Assembly: GCF_965279545.1 (NCBI RefSeq)
Contig: NZ_OZ257250.1
Location: forward strand, 3,348,001-3,412,000
Origin: Methylibium sp965279545
Lineage (GTDB): Bacteria > Pseudomonadota > Gammaproteobacteria > Burkholderiales > Burkholderiaceae_C
Length of the DNA: 64,000 nucleotides
Direction of reading: 5' to 3'
Positions 52,369-60,226 of the stretch are shown piece after piece. Made by a program: the position numbers and the translations under genes. The notes beneath the pieces were generated by a model. It was not told the origin of the DNA and searched no databases. It was given only the letters and a program-made list of their open reading frames with translations. Numbering within the stretch: the first letter of the stretch is position 1; each line of letters begins with the position of its first letter.

Positions 52369-53751
52369 TCAGTACACGTCTCGCCGCAGCCTGCCGTCTT
52401 CGATGAGGCGGTCGACGCCCTCGCGGCCGATCGTGTCGGCCAACGCTGCCTCCACGCCGGACGCCATGCCGACCAGACTGCCGCAGACGTACAGCGCCGC
52501 GCCACGCGCGAGCCAGTCGCGCAGCAGGCCGGCCTGCTCGCGCAGGCAGTCCTGCACATAGCGCTTGCCGGGCTGGTCGCGCGAGAACACGAGGTCCGCG
52601 CGCTCCAGCACGCCGCCGGCCTGCCAGACCGCGATCTCGTCGCGGTAGTAGGCATCGTGCGCGGCCTGGCGTTCGCCGAACACCAGCCAGTTCGCACCGA
52701 TCCCGGCCGCGGCCCGTGCCTTGAGGTGAGCGCGCAGCCCGGCCAGGCCGGTGCCGTTGCCGACCAGGATCAGCGGCCGCCGGGCGTTGTCGCCGAGGCG
52801 GAAGTTGCCGTGCGCGCGCAGCCTGAGCGCAATCTCGTCGCCCGGCGCTGCCTGTTCGGTGAGCCAGCCCGAGGCCACACCCAGCCCGCCGTCGGCGTGC
52901 CGCTCCTGGCGCACCAGCAGGTGCACGCGGCCGTCGGTCGGCAGTGAGGCGACCGAGTACTCGCGCGGGCGCTGCGCATCGCCGGGCGGCAGCACCTGCA
53001 CGAGATCGCCCGACTGCCAGTCCGGCGGCGCGGCGCCGGCCGGCGGTTCGAGTTCGAGGTGGAAACAGGGGCCGCCGGCACTGCCCGGGTTGAGCCGCCG
53101 CCGCACCGCGAGCCGCCACGGCTCGAACGCGGCCGCGAGCTGCCAGTCCGGCAGGTCGCTGGTGCCGGCCAGGCGCGCGACGTGGCGCTGCCACTGCAGC
53201 AGCGCGGCGGCGTCGCTCTTGTCGACGTCGATGCGCTCGAACATCGCTTGCGCGGCGCGTTGCCGCAGCCAGGCATCGAGCGCGCGGCCGAAGCCGCAGA
53301 AGTGCTGGTAGCCGCAGTCGCCGAGCGCGAGCACGCCGCAATGCAGACCGTCGAGCGCGATGTCGCTGGTCATCACGCGGCGGGCGAACGCGGCCGCGGC
53401 ATCGGGCGGGTCGCCTTCGCCGTAGGTGCTGACGATGAACAGCGCGCGTTCGGCCGCACGCAACTCGTCGGCCTGCAGCTGCGACAGGCTGGCGATGCGT
53501 GCCGGCACGCCGGCCGTGTGCAGCGCGCGCGCCGTCTGCCAGGCGATCTGCTCGGCGGTACCGGTCTGGCTCGCGTGCACGACCAGCACCGGTCGCACGC
53601 CGGCCGCCGCGGGTGTCAGCGCCACCGCTGCGCGTTCGGCCTGCGAGCGCCGCGCCCGGTGGGCCCGCCAGGTGCCGGCGCACAGGCCGAGGTAGGACAG
53701 CGCCACGCCGCCTGCCGCGAGCGAGCGCAGCGCATCGTCGGGCAGCGTCAT
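52369..53751 (-). CDS. membrane-anchored CPR/CysJ-like diflavin reductase
   Basis: A 460-residue flavoprotein. One N-terminal helix (about 7-27) anchors it in the inner membrane. A flavodoxin-like FMN domain follows (about 53-190, 'VVHASQTGTAEQIA', 'STYGEGDPPD'). An FAD domain (about 205-310) has 'PREYSVAS' for FAD, then an NAD(P)H domain ('VGNGTGLAGLRAHL', 'VFGERQAAHDAYYRDE'). The C-terminal residue is Tyr, as in many ferredoxin-NADP reductase-type enzymes where it stacks on FAD. It should take electrons from NAD(P)H in the cytoplasm. P. aeruginosa PiuB carries a similar reductase fused to a PepSY membrane part; here the parts are separate genes. The start overlaps the apbE stop. Confidence 0.85.
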   Translation of the reverse strand: MTLPDDALRSLAAGGVALSYLGLCAGTWRAHRARRSQAERAAVALTPAAAGVRPVLVVHASQTGTAEQIAWQTARALHTAGVPARIASLSQLQADELRAAERALFIVSTYGEGDPPDAAAAFARRVMTSDIALDGLHCGVLALGDCGYQHFCGFGRALDAWLRQRAAQAMFERIDVDKSDAAALLQWQRHVARLAGTSDLPDWQLAAAFEPWRLAVRRRLNPGSAGGPCFHLELEPPAGAAPPDWQSGDLVQVLPPGDAQRPREYSVASLPTDGRVHLLVRQERHADGGLGVASGWLTEQAAPGDEIALRLRAHGNFRLGDNARRPLILVGNGTGLAGLRAHLKARAAAGIGANWLVFGERQAAHDAYYRDEIAVWQAGGVLERADLVFSRDQPGKRYVQDCLREQAGLLRDWLARGAALYVCGSLVGMASGVEAALADTIGREGVDRLIEDGRLRRDVY

Positions 53752-54767
53752 GCCAGCAGCGCTTCGAAGCCGGCGGTCGGGCGCAGCTCGTGGCCGTCCG
53801 CGGCGCGGCGGATGAAGAGCGCCGCCAGCCCGCGCCGTTCGGCGTAGGTCCAGCCCGCGTCGGGGCCGAGCACGGTCAGCGCAGTGGCCAGCGCATCGGC
53901 CTGCATGCACTGCGGATGGACGACCGTCACCGACGCCAGCGCATGCCGCACCGGCCGGCCGGTGCGCGGATCGATGGTGTGCGAATGGTGCTGGCCATCG
54001 TCGGCCATGAAGCGGCGGAAGTCGTCGCCCGAGGTCGCGACCGCGAGACCGGGCAGCGCCAGCACCGGGCCCTCGCCCCGCGCCAACCCGGGCAGCTTGA
54101 CCGCCACCCGCCATGGCTGGCCGTCGGGCCGTCGGCCCAGACCGAGCAACTCGCCGCCGACCTCGATGAGCGCGTTGACGCAGCCCAGGCCCCGCAGCGC
54201 CTGCCCGACCGCGTCGACCGCATGGCCCTTCGCAATCGACGAGAGGTCGAGGTAGCTGCCGCCTGCCTGCCGCGCCCGCCGCTGGACCGGGTCGAGCAGC
54301 ACGCGCTGCCAGCCGATGCGCGCGCGCGCGGCCTGCAGGTCGGCGTCCGACGGCGCGGTGCGCCGCACCGGGTCGGGACCGAAGCCCCACAGGTTGACGG
54401 CCGGGCCCACCGTCGGGTCGTAGGCACCGCCGGTGTCGCGCGCCAGTTCGAGCGCGCAGTGCAGCACGGTGAAGAACGCCTGCGGCAGCTTCTGCCAGCG
54501 GCCGGGCGCGGCGCGGTTGAAGCGGCTCAAGTCCGAGTCCGTCTCCCAGGTGCTCATCTGGCGGACCACGGTTGCCAGCGCGGCCTCGGCCGCCTCGCGG
54601 ACCTCGCGGCGCGCCGGGGCCAGCGCGGACAGCGGGCGCCAGTACTTCACGCTCCAGATCGTGCCCATCGTCGGGCCGCCCAGTTCCTGCACGGCCGGCA
54701 TCGGGCGCGCGGGCGCACCGTAGCGGTAGGCCAGCGGCAGGGGCTCGGCGAAGGACATGCGGGTCAT
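53748..54767 (-). CDS. apbE: FAD:protein FMN transferase (ApbE family)
   Basis: A 339-residue ApbE protein, which covalently attaches FMN from FAD to Thr/Ser of target proteins. Family marks: 'GPTMGTIWSVKY' (about residue 32), 'YDPTVGPAVNLWGFG', 'LDLSSIAKGHAVDAVG', 'ATSGDDFRRF' and the Mg-binding 'SHTIDPRTGRPV'. I see no signal peptide or lipobox: the N-terminus is polar and Pro-rich, although ApbE usually acts in the periplasm. The likely substrate is the DUF2271 protein of the same operon, which has a flavinylation motif. The gene overlaps the reductase gene by 4 bases. Confidence 0.9.
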   Translation of the reverse strand: MTRMSFAEPLPLAYRYGAPARPMPAVQELGGPTMGTIWSVKYWRPLSALAPARREVREAAEAALATVVRQMSTWETDSDLSRFNRAAPGRWQKLPQAFFTVLHCALELARDTGGAYDPTVGPAVNLWGFGPDPVRRTAPSDADLQAARARIGWQRVLLDPVQRRARQAGGSYLDLSSIAKGHAVDAVGQALRGLGCVNALIEVGGELLGLGRRPDGQPWRVAVKLPGLARGEGPVLALPGLAVATSGDDFRRFMADDGQHHSHTIDPRTGRPVRHALASVTVVHPQCMQADALATALTVLGPDAGWTYAERRGLAALFIRRAADGHELRPTAGFEALLA

Positions 54768-54786
54768 GCGGCGATCGAGGCGTGCC

Positions 54787-55602
54787 TTACTGCGGCAGCA
54801 CTTCCAGCACGACGGCGTACAGCAGCCGGCGCTCCTTGGCCTGCTTGAGCGTGGTCCGGTTGTCCCGCGCGCTGGCCTCGAGGCGGTACAGACCGGGCTG
54901 CGGCCACTGGACCGTGACCCGGCCCTGGGCGTCGGTCTTCAGCGTGGTTTCGCCGAGCTTGTCGCGATAGCGCTTGCCGCCGGGGACGAGTTCGATGTCC
55001 ACATCGGCCGCCGGCTTGCCGTCGATGTGGAATGCGAAGGTGGCCTGCTCGCCGCTGTACAGGTCGTTCGGGTGCGTGAGCGCGACGAGTTCGAGGCCCG
55101 CGCCCGTCGGTTTGATCGCGCTGGGCTTGCCGACGGTGACGAAGGTCTCCACGCGGCTGACCGACTCGCTGGCCTGCAGCTCCTCGGCATCGGCCGGCAC
55201 GTCCGTCGCGAAGCTCGCTGCGCTGCCACGGAAGCCCTTGTTCTGGCCGGTGGCCTTGTCCTTGTAGCGCGCGGTCACGCCGCTGAAGCCGTTGGCGATG
55301 CGGTAGGTGCCAGCCTGGGTCAGGTTCAGGTCGAACACGCTGCGCAGCTTGCCGACCAGCAGGTTCTCCGGCGTCACCGCACTGCCATCGGGCGCGGTGA
55401 CGGCGAGGCCGTCGAGCCGCAGCGGCGCGTGGTTGAAGAAGAACATGTCGGTGCCGACACCGCCGTCGACCGTGATCCATTGCGGCTTGGACAGCACGGT
55501 ACTGGACGGCAGCAGGAAGGCGCTGTGGGCGTGCACGAGCGACACGCTCAGGCCAAACGCGAGGGCCGCGGCCACGGCGCGTGGGAACGGGGAACGAAGC
55601 AT
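54787..55602 (-). CDS. DUF4198 domain periplasmic protein
   Basis: A 271-residue secreted protein of the DUF4198 family. The signal peptide (residues 1-25) ends 'SLVHA', which would leave His26 as the new N-terminus, with a typical 'HSAFLLPSS' start. An N-terminal His can bind metal together with other His residues. The C-terminal half has an Ig-like carboxypeptidase-regulatory type pattern ('DVDIELVPGGKRYRDKLGE', 'TDAQGRVTVQWPQPGLY'). The ATG at 55602 was preferred over 55608 because AGGAG is 8 bases ahead. Family members occur with metal uptake (Ni, Fe) systems; the exact role is unknown. Confidence 0.85.
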   Translation of the reverse strand: MLRSPFPRAVAAALAFGLSVSLVHAHSAFLLPSSTVLSKPQWITVDGGVGTDMFFFNHAPLRLDGLAVTAPDGSAVTPENLLVGKLRSVFDLNLTQAGTYRIANGFSGVTARYKDKATGQNKGFRGSAASFATDVPADAEELQASESVSRVETFVTVGKPSAIKPTGAGLELVALTHPNDLYSGEQATFAFHIDGKPAADVDIELVPGGKRYRDKLGETTLKTDAQGRVTVQWPQPGLYRLEASARDNRTTLKQAKERRLLYAVVLEVLPQ

Positions 55603-55648
55603 GGACATCTCTCCTGGAAAGGGTGGGCGGCGCTGGGGTGCCCGGCGC

Positions 55649-56167
55649 TCAGGGCTTGAGCTCGAGACTGATCTCGCCGAGCTCGCTCTTGCCCTGGACC
55701 GTGAGCTGCTGCAGCTTGGCGGGGGGCCACTGGAACGGGATGGCCAGCAGCTCGCGGCCACCGTCTTCGCGCGCAGCCTCGACCATCAGCTGGTAGTCGC
55801 CGGCCGCCAGCGTGCCCAGCGGCGCGGCGCCGTCGCTGAAGGCGAGCTTGTGCTTGCCCACGGGGCGCGTCGCGCTGGTCACGCCGTCCACCGGCAGCTG
55901 CAGCTCGCGGCCGCTGCGGCGCCACCACTGGCGCAGGTCCTTCAGCCACTTGCGGCCCTCGGCATTGGGCTTCTTCTGCTCGAACCACACGGCCAGGTTG
56001 GCGGCGGTGCTCTGGTCCGGCCGCGCGATCCAGACGGACACGTAGGGACGGTGGTACTCGGCAACGCTCAGGCGCGGCACTTCGACGCCGACCGCCAGAT
56101 CGGCCGCGAACAGCGGGGGGGCACCGAGCGCCGCGGCGCTCAGCGCGATGGAGTAACGCAAGTGCAT
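55649..56167 (-). CDS. DUF2271 periplasmic protein with a flavinylation motif
   Basis: A 172-residue exported protein with a signal peptide (about 1-21, ending 'PPLFA'). The DUF2271 region includes 'RPYVSVWIARPDQ' and 'WWRRSGRELQLPVDGVTSAT'. Residues 94-100 (D-G-V-T-S-A-T) fit the ApbE target pattern D-x-x-(S/T)-(G/S/A)-A-T, making Thr100 the probable FMN attachment site. The downstream 'RPVGKHKLAF' follows. It lies in an operon with the ApbE transferase. Its predicted role is a periplasmic flavoprotein redox carrier or reductase; this is inferred, not proven. Confidence 0.85.
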   Translation of the reverse strand: MHLRYSIALSAAALGAPPLFAADLAVGVEVPRLSVAEYHRPYVSVWIARPDQSTAANLAVWFEQKKPNAEGRKWLKDLRQWWRRSGRELQLPVDGVTSATRPVGKHKLAFSDGAAPLGTLAAGDYQLMVEAAREDGGRELLAIPFQWPPAKLQQLTVQGKSELGEISLELKP

Positions 56168-56180
56168 GGCAGGGCCTTCT

Positions 56181-56813
56181 TCAGTGGATGAACAGCAGGG
56201 CGAGCAGCAGCGGGATCACCAGCCCCAGGCCGACGAGCGGCCAGGTGGTCGGCCGGTTGGCCGCATGCAGCTTCAGGATGAACAGGCCGGTGACCGAGAA
56301 CATCAGGCAGGCCACGGCGAACAGGTCGATGAACCACGACCACGCGAGGCCGGTGTGGCGCCCCTTGTGCAGGTCGTTGAGGTAGGAGATCCAGCCGCGG
56401 TCGGTGCGCTCGTACTCGACCGCGCCGCTCTCGCGGTCGATGCGCAGCCAGGCGTCGCCGCCGGGGCGCGGCAGCGACACGTAGACCTCCTCGGACGACC
56501 ACTCGGCGTCACTCCCGTCCACGTCGACGGCCAGCTGCTCGGACAGCCAGCGCACCAGGGCGGCCGACAGCGGCACTTGCTGGTGGTCGCCTGCCGGCGC
56601 GCCCTCGGCCAGCAGGGCCCGCAGACCGGCCGGGAGCTGCACCGCGCGCGTCATGACCTGCGGCTGAGCGCCGATCTGCGCGGCATGGTTGAGCGTGATG
56701 CCGGTGACGCTGAACAGCAGCATGCCCAGCAGGCAGATCGCCGAGCTGATCCAGTGCCATTGGTGCAGCGTCTTCAGCCAGTAGGCGCGCTGGGGGGTGT
56801 CGGTCTTGCGCAT
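56181..56813 (-). CDS. PepSY-type inner-membrane protein (PiuB-like membrane part)
   Basis: A 210-residue membrane protein with three predicted helices (about 21-40, 157-180 and 191-209) and a periplasmic PepSY-like domain of about 100 residues between the first two. Conserved His residues lie at the membrane edges: H17 and H20 ('LHQWHW'), H43 ('LNHA'), H149 and H153 ('DLHKGRHTG') and H183. They may bind haem, as proposed for related ferrisiderophore reductases. It is the first gene of the leftward operon, with a Fur-like box upstream. The ATG at 56813 was chosen because similarity starts at 'RAYWLKTLHQWHW'. Confidence 0.87.
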   Translation of the reverse strand: MRKTDTPQRAYWLKTLHQWHWISSAICLLGMLLFSVTGITLNHAAQIGAQPQVMTRAVQLPAGLRALLAEGAPAGDHQQVPLSAALVRWLSEQLAVDVDGSDAEWSSEEVYVSLPRPGGDAWLRIDRESGAVEYERTDRGWISYLNDLHKGRHTGLAWSWFIDLFAVACLMFSVTGLFILKLHAANRPTTWPLVGLGLVIPLLLALLFIH

Positions 56814-56910
56814 GCATCCGGGTCTCGTCGCACCGGGGGCCATGCACTGCGGCCGGTCTTCGGACCGCAGCATGACCTCCGCGAAAGTTGCAGCTCAGTG
56901 TAAGCCATTA

Positions 56911-56929
56911 AATGCGAATCACTATCAAT
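56911..56929 (-). promoter_or_regulatory. Fur-box-like site upstream of the PepSY/DUF2271/ApbE operon
   Basis: AATGCGAAT-C-ACTATCAAT (56911-56929), read leftward as ATTGATAGT-G-ATTCGCATT, fits the Fur 9-1-9 pattern moderately. Its AATGCGAAT half-site is identical to that of the tonB box. It is about 100 bases before the operon's first start codon. I could not identify the -35/-10 pair with confidence. Confidence 0.6.
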
Positions 56930-57087
56930 CACGAGACGTAAAGTCTGCTCGTTCCGGTGCGGCGCCCCCCCGGCGAGGGCCGTGCTGGCGGCATCTTCCT
57001 GCAGGCGCCGTTTCCTGGGCGTTGCGCCGGTGCCGCCGATTGGCAACCGTTAAGCTGCGCGTCGCCACCGCCCGACCCGGAGCCCGC

Positions 57088-58980
57088 TTGAGCGACACCC
57101 TGCACCCGCCGAACCAGTTCGCGCTGCTAACGCAGCGACGCTTCGCGCCGTTCTTCTGGACCCAGTTCCTCGGCGCCGGCAACGACAACCTGTTCAAGTT
57201 CGCCTTCACCGTGCTGGTGACCTACCAGTTGCAGGTCGAGTGGCTGCCGCCGGCGCTGGCCGGGCTGGTGATCGGCGCGCTCTTCATCCTGCCCTTCCTG
57301 CTGTTCTCGGCCACCTCGGGCCAGTTGGCCGACAAGTTCGACAAGACGCGCGTGATCCGCTTCGTCAAGACGCTGGAGATCGCGATCATGGCGCTGGCGG
57401 CCTGGGGCTTCTGGGTCGCGAACGTGCCGGTGCTGCTGGCCTGCGTGGTGCTGATGGGCCTGCACTCCACGCTGTTCGGGCCGGTCAAGTTCGCCTACCT
57501 GCCACAGCACCTGGGCGAGCGCGAGCTGACCGGCGGCAACGGCATGGTGGAGATGGGCACCTTCGTCGCGATCCTGCTCGGCAACGTGGTGGGCGGCTTG
57601 CTGATCGCGGTGCCCGAGGTCGGACGGCACCAGGTGGCGTTCGGCTGCATCGGCGTCGCACTGCTCGGACGCCTGGCGGCGCAGTTCGTGCCGGCATCGA
57701 AGCCCACCGACCCGGGCCTGGTGATCAACTGGAACCCGGTCACCGAGACCTGGCGCAACCTGATGCTCGCGCGCCGCAGCCCGGTGGTGTTCCGCTCGCT
57801 GCTCGGCATCTCGTGGATGTGGTTCTTCGGGGCGGTGTTCCTGAGCCAGTTCCCGTCGTTCGCAAAGGACGTGATGGGCGGCGACGAACGCGTCGCCTCG
57901 CTGCTGCTGGTGGTGTTCTCGGTCGGCATCGGCATCGGCTCGCTGCTGTGCGAAATGCTGAGCCGCCGGCACGTGGAGATCGGCCTCGTGCCGTTCGGCG
58001 CGATCGGCATGAGCGTGTTCGCGATCGACCTCTACTTCGCGACAAGAGGCCATGCGCCGACCGGCAGCATCGCCACGGTGAGCGCTTTCGTGCGCGAGCC
58101 CTGGCACTGGCACGTGATGGCCGACCTGGCGCTGCTCGCGCTGTTCGCCGGCCTGTACAGCGTGCCGATGTATGCGCTGATCCAGCTGCGCTCGCCGCCC
58201 ACGCACCGCGCGCGCATCATCGCCGCCAACAACATCCTCAACGCGCTGTTCATCATCGCCAGCAGCGTGATGGCCGGGGCGCTGCTGAAGGCAGGCTGCA
58301 CGATCCCGCAGATCTTCCTCGTCACCGGGCTGCTGAACGCCGTGGTCGCGGCCTACATCTTCCTGCTGGTGCCGGAGTACCTGCTGCGCTTCATCGCGCT
58401 GATCGCGACGCGCCTGATGTACCGCTTCCGCATTCGCGGTGACGAGCACATCCCGACCGAGGGCGCGGCGGTGCTGGTGTGCAACCACGTCAGCTTCGTC
58501 GACCCGATCCTGCTGATGGCGGCGAGCCCGCGGCCGATCCGCTTCGTCATGGACCACCGCATCTTCGCGGCGCCGGTGCTCGGCTGGCTGTTCCGCCTGG
58601 CCAAGGCGATCCCCATCGCGCCGCAGAAGGACGACCCGGCGACCTACGAGCGCGCCTTCGCCGAAGCCCGCAAGGTGCTGGGCGAGGGCGAGCTGCTGTG
58701 CATCTTCCCCGAAGGGGGCATCACCCGGGACGGCACGCTGCAGCCCTTCAAGGGCGGCGTGATGAATATCCTGGCAACGCACCCGGTGCCGGTGGTGCCG
58801 CTGGCGCTGCACGACCTGTGGGGTTCGTTCTTCTCGCGCGCCAGCGGTGCCGCGATGACGCAGCCGTTCCGGCGTGGGCTGTGGAGCCGCGTCGGCCTGA
58901 GCGCCGGCGCGCCGCTGGCGGCGGCCGAGGTCACGCCGGACCGACTGCGCGAGCGCGTGGCGGCGATGCTGGCGGCGTGA
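57088..58980 (+). CDS. LplT-like MFS transporter fused to a PlsC-type acyltransferase
   Basis: A 630-residue bifunctional protein. Residues about 10-425 form a 10-12 helix MFS domain of the LplT type ('FFWTQFLGAGNDNLFKFAF', 'FGPVKFAYLPQHLGERELTGGNG'), which flips lysophospholipids inward. Residues about 440-630 are a 1-acyl-glycerol-3-phosphate acyltransferase with the catalytic 'NHVSFVD' (HX4D) and substrate motif 'FPEGGITRDG'. Together they would import and reacylate lysophospholipids. The acyl-ACP synthetase domain of E. coli Aas is missing. The start is a TTG at 57088 with GGAG five bases ahead; no ATG in frame fits. Confidence 0.87.
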   Translation: MSDTLHPPNQFALLTQRRFAPFFWTQFLGAGNDNLFKFAFTVLVTYQLQVEWLPPALAGLVIGALFILPFLLFSATSGQLADKFDKTRVIRFVKTLEIAIMALAAWGFWVANVPVLLACVVLMGLHSTLFGPVKFAYLPQHLGERELTGGNGMVEMGTFVAILLGNVVGGLLIAVPEVGRHQVAFGCIGVALLGRLAAQFVPASKPTDPGLVINWNPVTETWRNLMLARRSPVVFRSLLGISWMWFFGAVFLSQFPSFAKDVMGGDERVASLLLVVFSVGIGIGSLLCEMLSRRHVEIGLVPFGAIGMSVFAIDLYFATRGHAPTGSIATVSAFVREPWHWHVMADLALLALFAGLYSVPMYALIQLRSPPTHRARIIAANNILNALFIIASSVMAGALLKAGCTIPQIFLVTGLLNAVVAAYIFLLVPEYLLRFIALIATRLMYRFRIRGDEHIPTEGAAVLVCNHVSFVDPILLMAASPRPIRFVMDHRIFAAPVLGWLFRLAKAIPIAPQKDDPATYERAFAEARKVLGEGELLCIFPEGGITRDGTLQPFKGGVMNILATHPVPVVPLALHDLWGSFFSRASGAAMTQPFRRGLWSRVGLSAGAPLAAAEVTPDRLRERVAAMLAA

Positions 58981-58992
58981 ACGCGCGGGGCA

Positions 58993-60120
58993 TCAGACGC
59001 CGCGCGCGCGGTCGGCCGCGAACTGCGCGCGCCAGGCCTCGAAGCGCTCCGCGTCGAGCGCCTCGCGCACCTCGCGCATCAGGTTCAGGAAGTAGTGCAG
59101 GTTGTGGATGCTGGCGAGCATCGGCCCGAGCATCTCGCCGCAGCGGTCGAGGTGGTGCAGGTAGGCGCGGCTGAAGCCGGCACAGGCGGTGCAGCTGCAG
59201 CTCTCGTCGATCGGCCGCTCGTCGGTCTTGTAGCGCGCGTTGCGCAGCCGCAAGTCGCCGTGGCGGGTGAACAGGTGGCCGTTGCGGGCGTTGCGCGTGG
59301 GCATCACACAGTCGAACATGTCGACGCCGCAGGCCACGCCCTCGACCAGGTCCTCCGGCGTGCCCACGCCCATCAGGTAGCGCGGCTTGTGCGCCGGCAG
59401 GCGCTGCGGCGTGTGCGCCATGATGCGCAGCATCTCGTCCTTCGGTTCGCCGACGCTGACACCGCCCACCGCGTAGCCCGGCAGGTCCATCGCCACCAGC
59501 GCGTCGAGCGAAGCCTCGCGCAGGTTCTCGAACATGCCCCCCTGCACGATGCCGAACAACGCGTTCGGGTTCTCCAGCCGCGCGAACTCGGCCTGGCAGC
59601 GCGCCGCCCAGCGCAGGCTCAGCGCCATCGACGCCCGCGCTTCCTGCTCGGTCGTCAGATGGCCCGCGGTCTCGTAGGGCGTGCACTCGTCGAACTGCAT
59701 CACGATGTCGGAGTTCAGCACCGTCTGGATCTGCATGCTGGTCTCGGGCGTCAGGAAGAGCTTGTCGCCGTTGACCGGTGACGCGAACTTCACGCCCTCC
59801 TCGCTGATCTTGCGCATTGCGCCGAGCGACCAGACCTGGAAGCCGCCGCTGTCGGTGAGGATGGGCTTGGGCCAGTGCTCGAAGCGGTGCAGGCCGCCGA
59901 ACCGGCGCAGCACGTCCAGCCCTGGACGCAGCCACAGGTGGAAGGTGTTGCCGAGGATGATCTGCGCGCCCATGGCGTCGAGCGAACTCGGCATCACGCC
60001 CTTGACGGTGCCGTAGGTGCCCACCGGCATGAAGATCGGCGTCTCGACGACGCCGTGGTTGAGCGTGAGGCGGCCACGGCGCGCGTGGCCCTCGGTGTGC
60101 AGCAGTTCGAAGCGGAGCAT
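58993..60120 (-). CDS. tgt: queuine tRNA-ribosyltransferase (TGT)
   Basis: A 375-residue TGT, exchanging guanine-34 for preQ1 in tRNAs with GUN anticodons. Hallmarks: nucleophile/base Asp region 'LTDSGGFQVWSLG' (about 90), 'GGVSVGEP', the second Asp region 'ACGVDMFDCVMPTRNARNG', and the zinc site 'CSCTACAGFSRAYLHH' near residue 315. The ATG at 60120 (MLRFELL) is the conserved start; the -10-like GACAAT lies five bases before it, with no ribosome-binding site. The upstream gene in the same direction is a cytochrome c, and queA lies beyond. Confidence 0.96.
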   Translation of the reverse strand: MLRFELLHTEGHARRGRLTLNHGVVETPIFMPVGTYGTVKGVMPSSLDAMGAQIILGNTFHLWLRPGLDVLRRFGGLHRFEHWPKPILTDSGGFQVWSLGAMRKISEEGVKFASPVNGDKLFLTPETSMQIQTVLNSDIVMQFDECTPYETAGHLTTEQEARASMALSLRWAARCQAEFARLENPNALFGIVQGGMFENLREASLDALVAMDLPGYAVGGVSVGEPKDEMLRIMAHTPQRLPAHKPRYLMGVGTPEDLVEGVACGVDMFDCVMPTRNARNGHLFTRHGDLRLRNARYKTDERPIDESCSCTACAGFSRAYLHHLDRCGEMLGPMLASIHNLHYFLNLMREVREALDAERFEAWRAQFAADRARGV

Positions 60121-60131
60121 GCCGAATTGTC
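60118..60131 (-). promoter_or_regulatory. GACAAT -10-like hexamer five bases before the tgt ATG
   Basis: On the minus strand GACAAT (60131-60126) is followed by TCGGC and the ATG (60120-60118). No Shine-Dalgarno sequence is present. This is close to the leaderless arrangement seen at four other genes. Confidence 0.35.
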
Positions 60132-60226
60132 GCAGCGGCCACTCCGCGATCACGTCGGCACTGCGGGGGTCACCGTTGGTGCACCAGAGCCGGACGCCGG
60201 GCCGCCGGACGCGCCCGGCGCGATGC

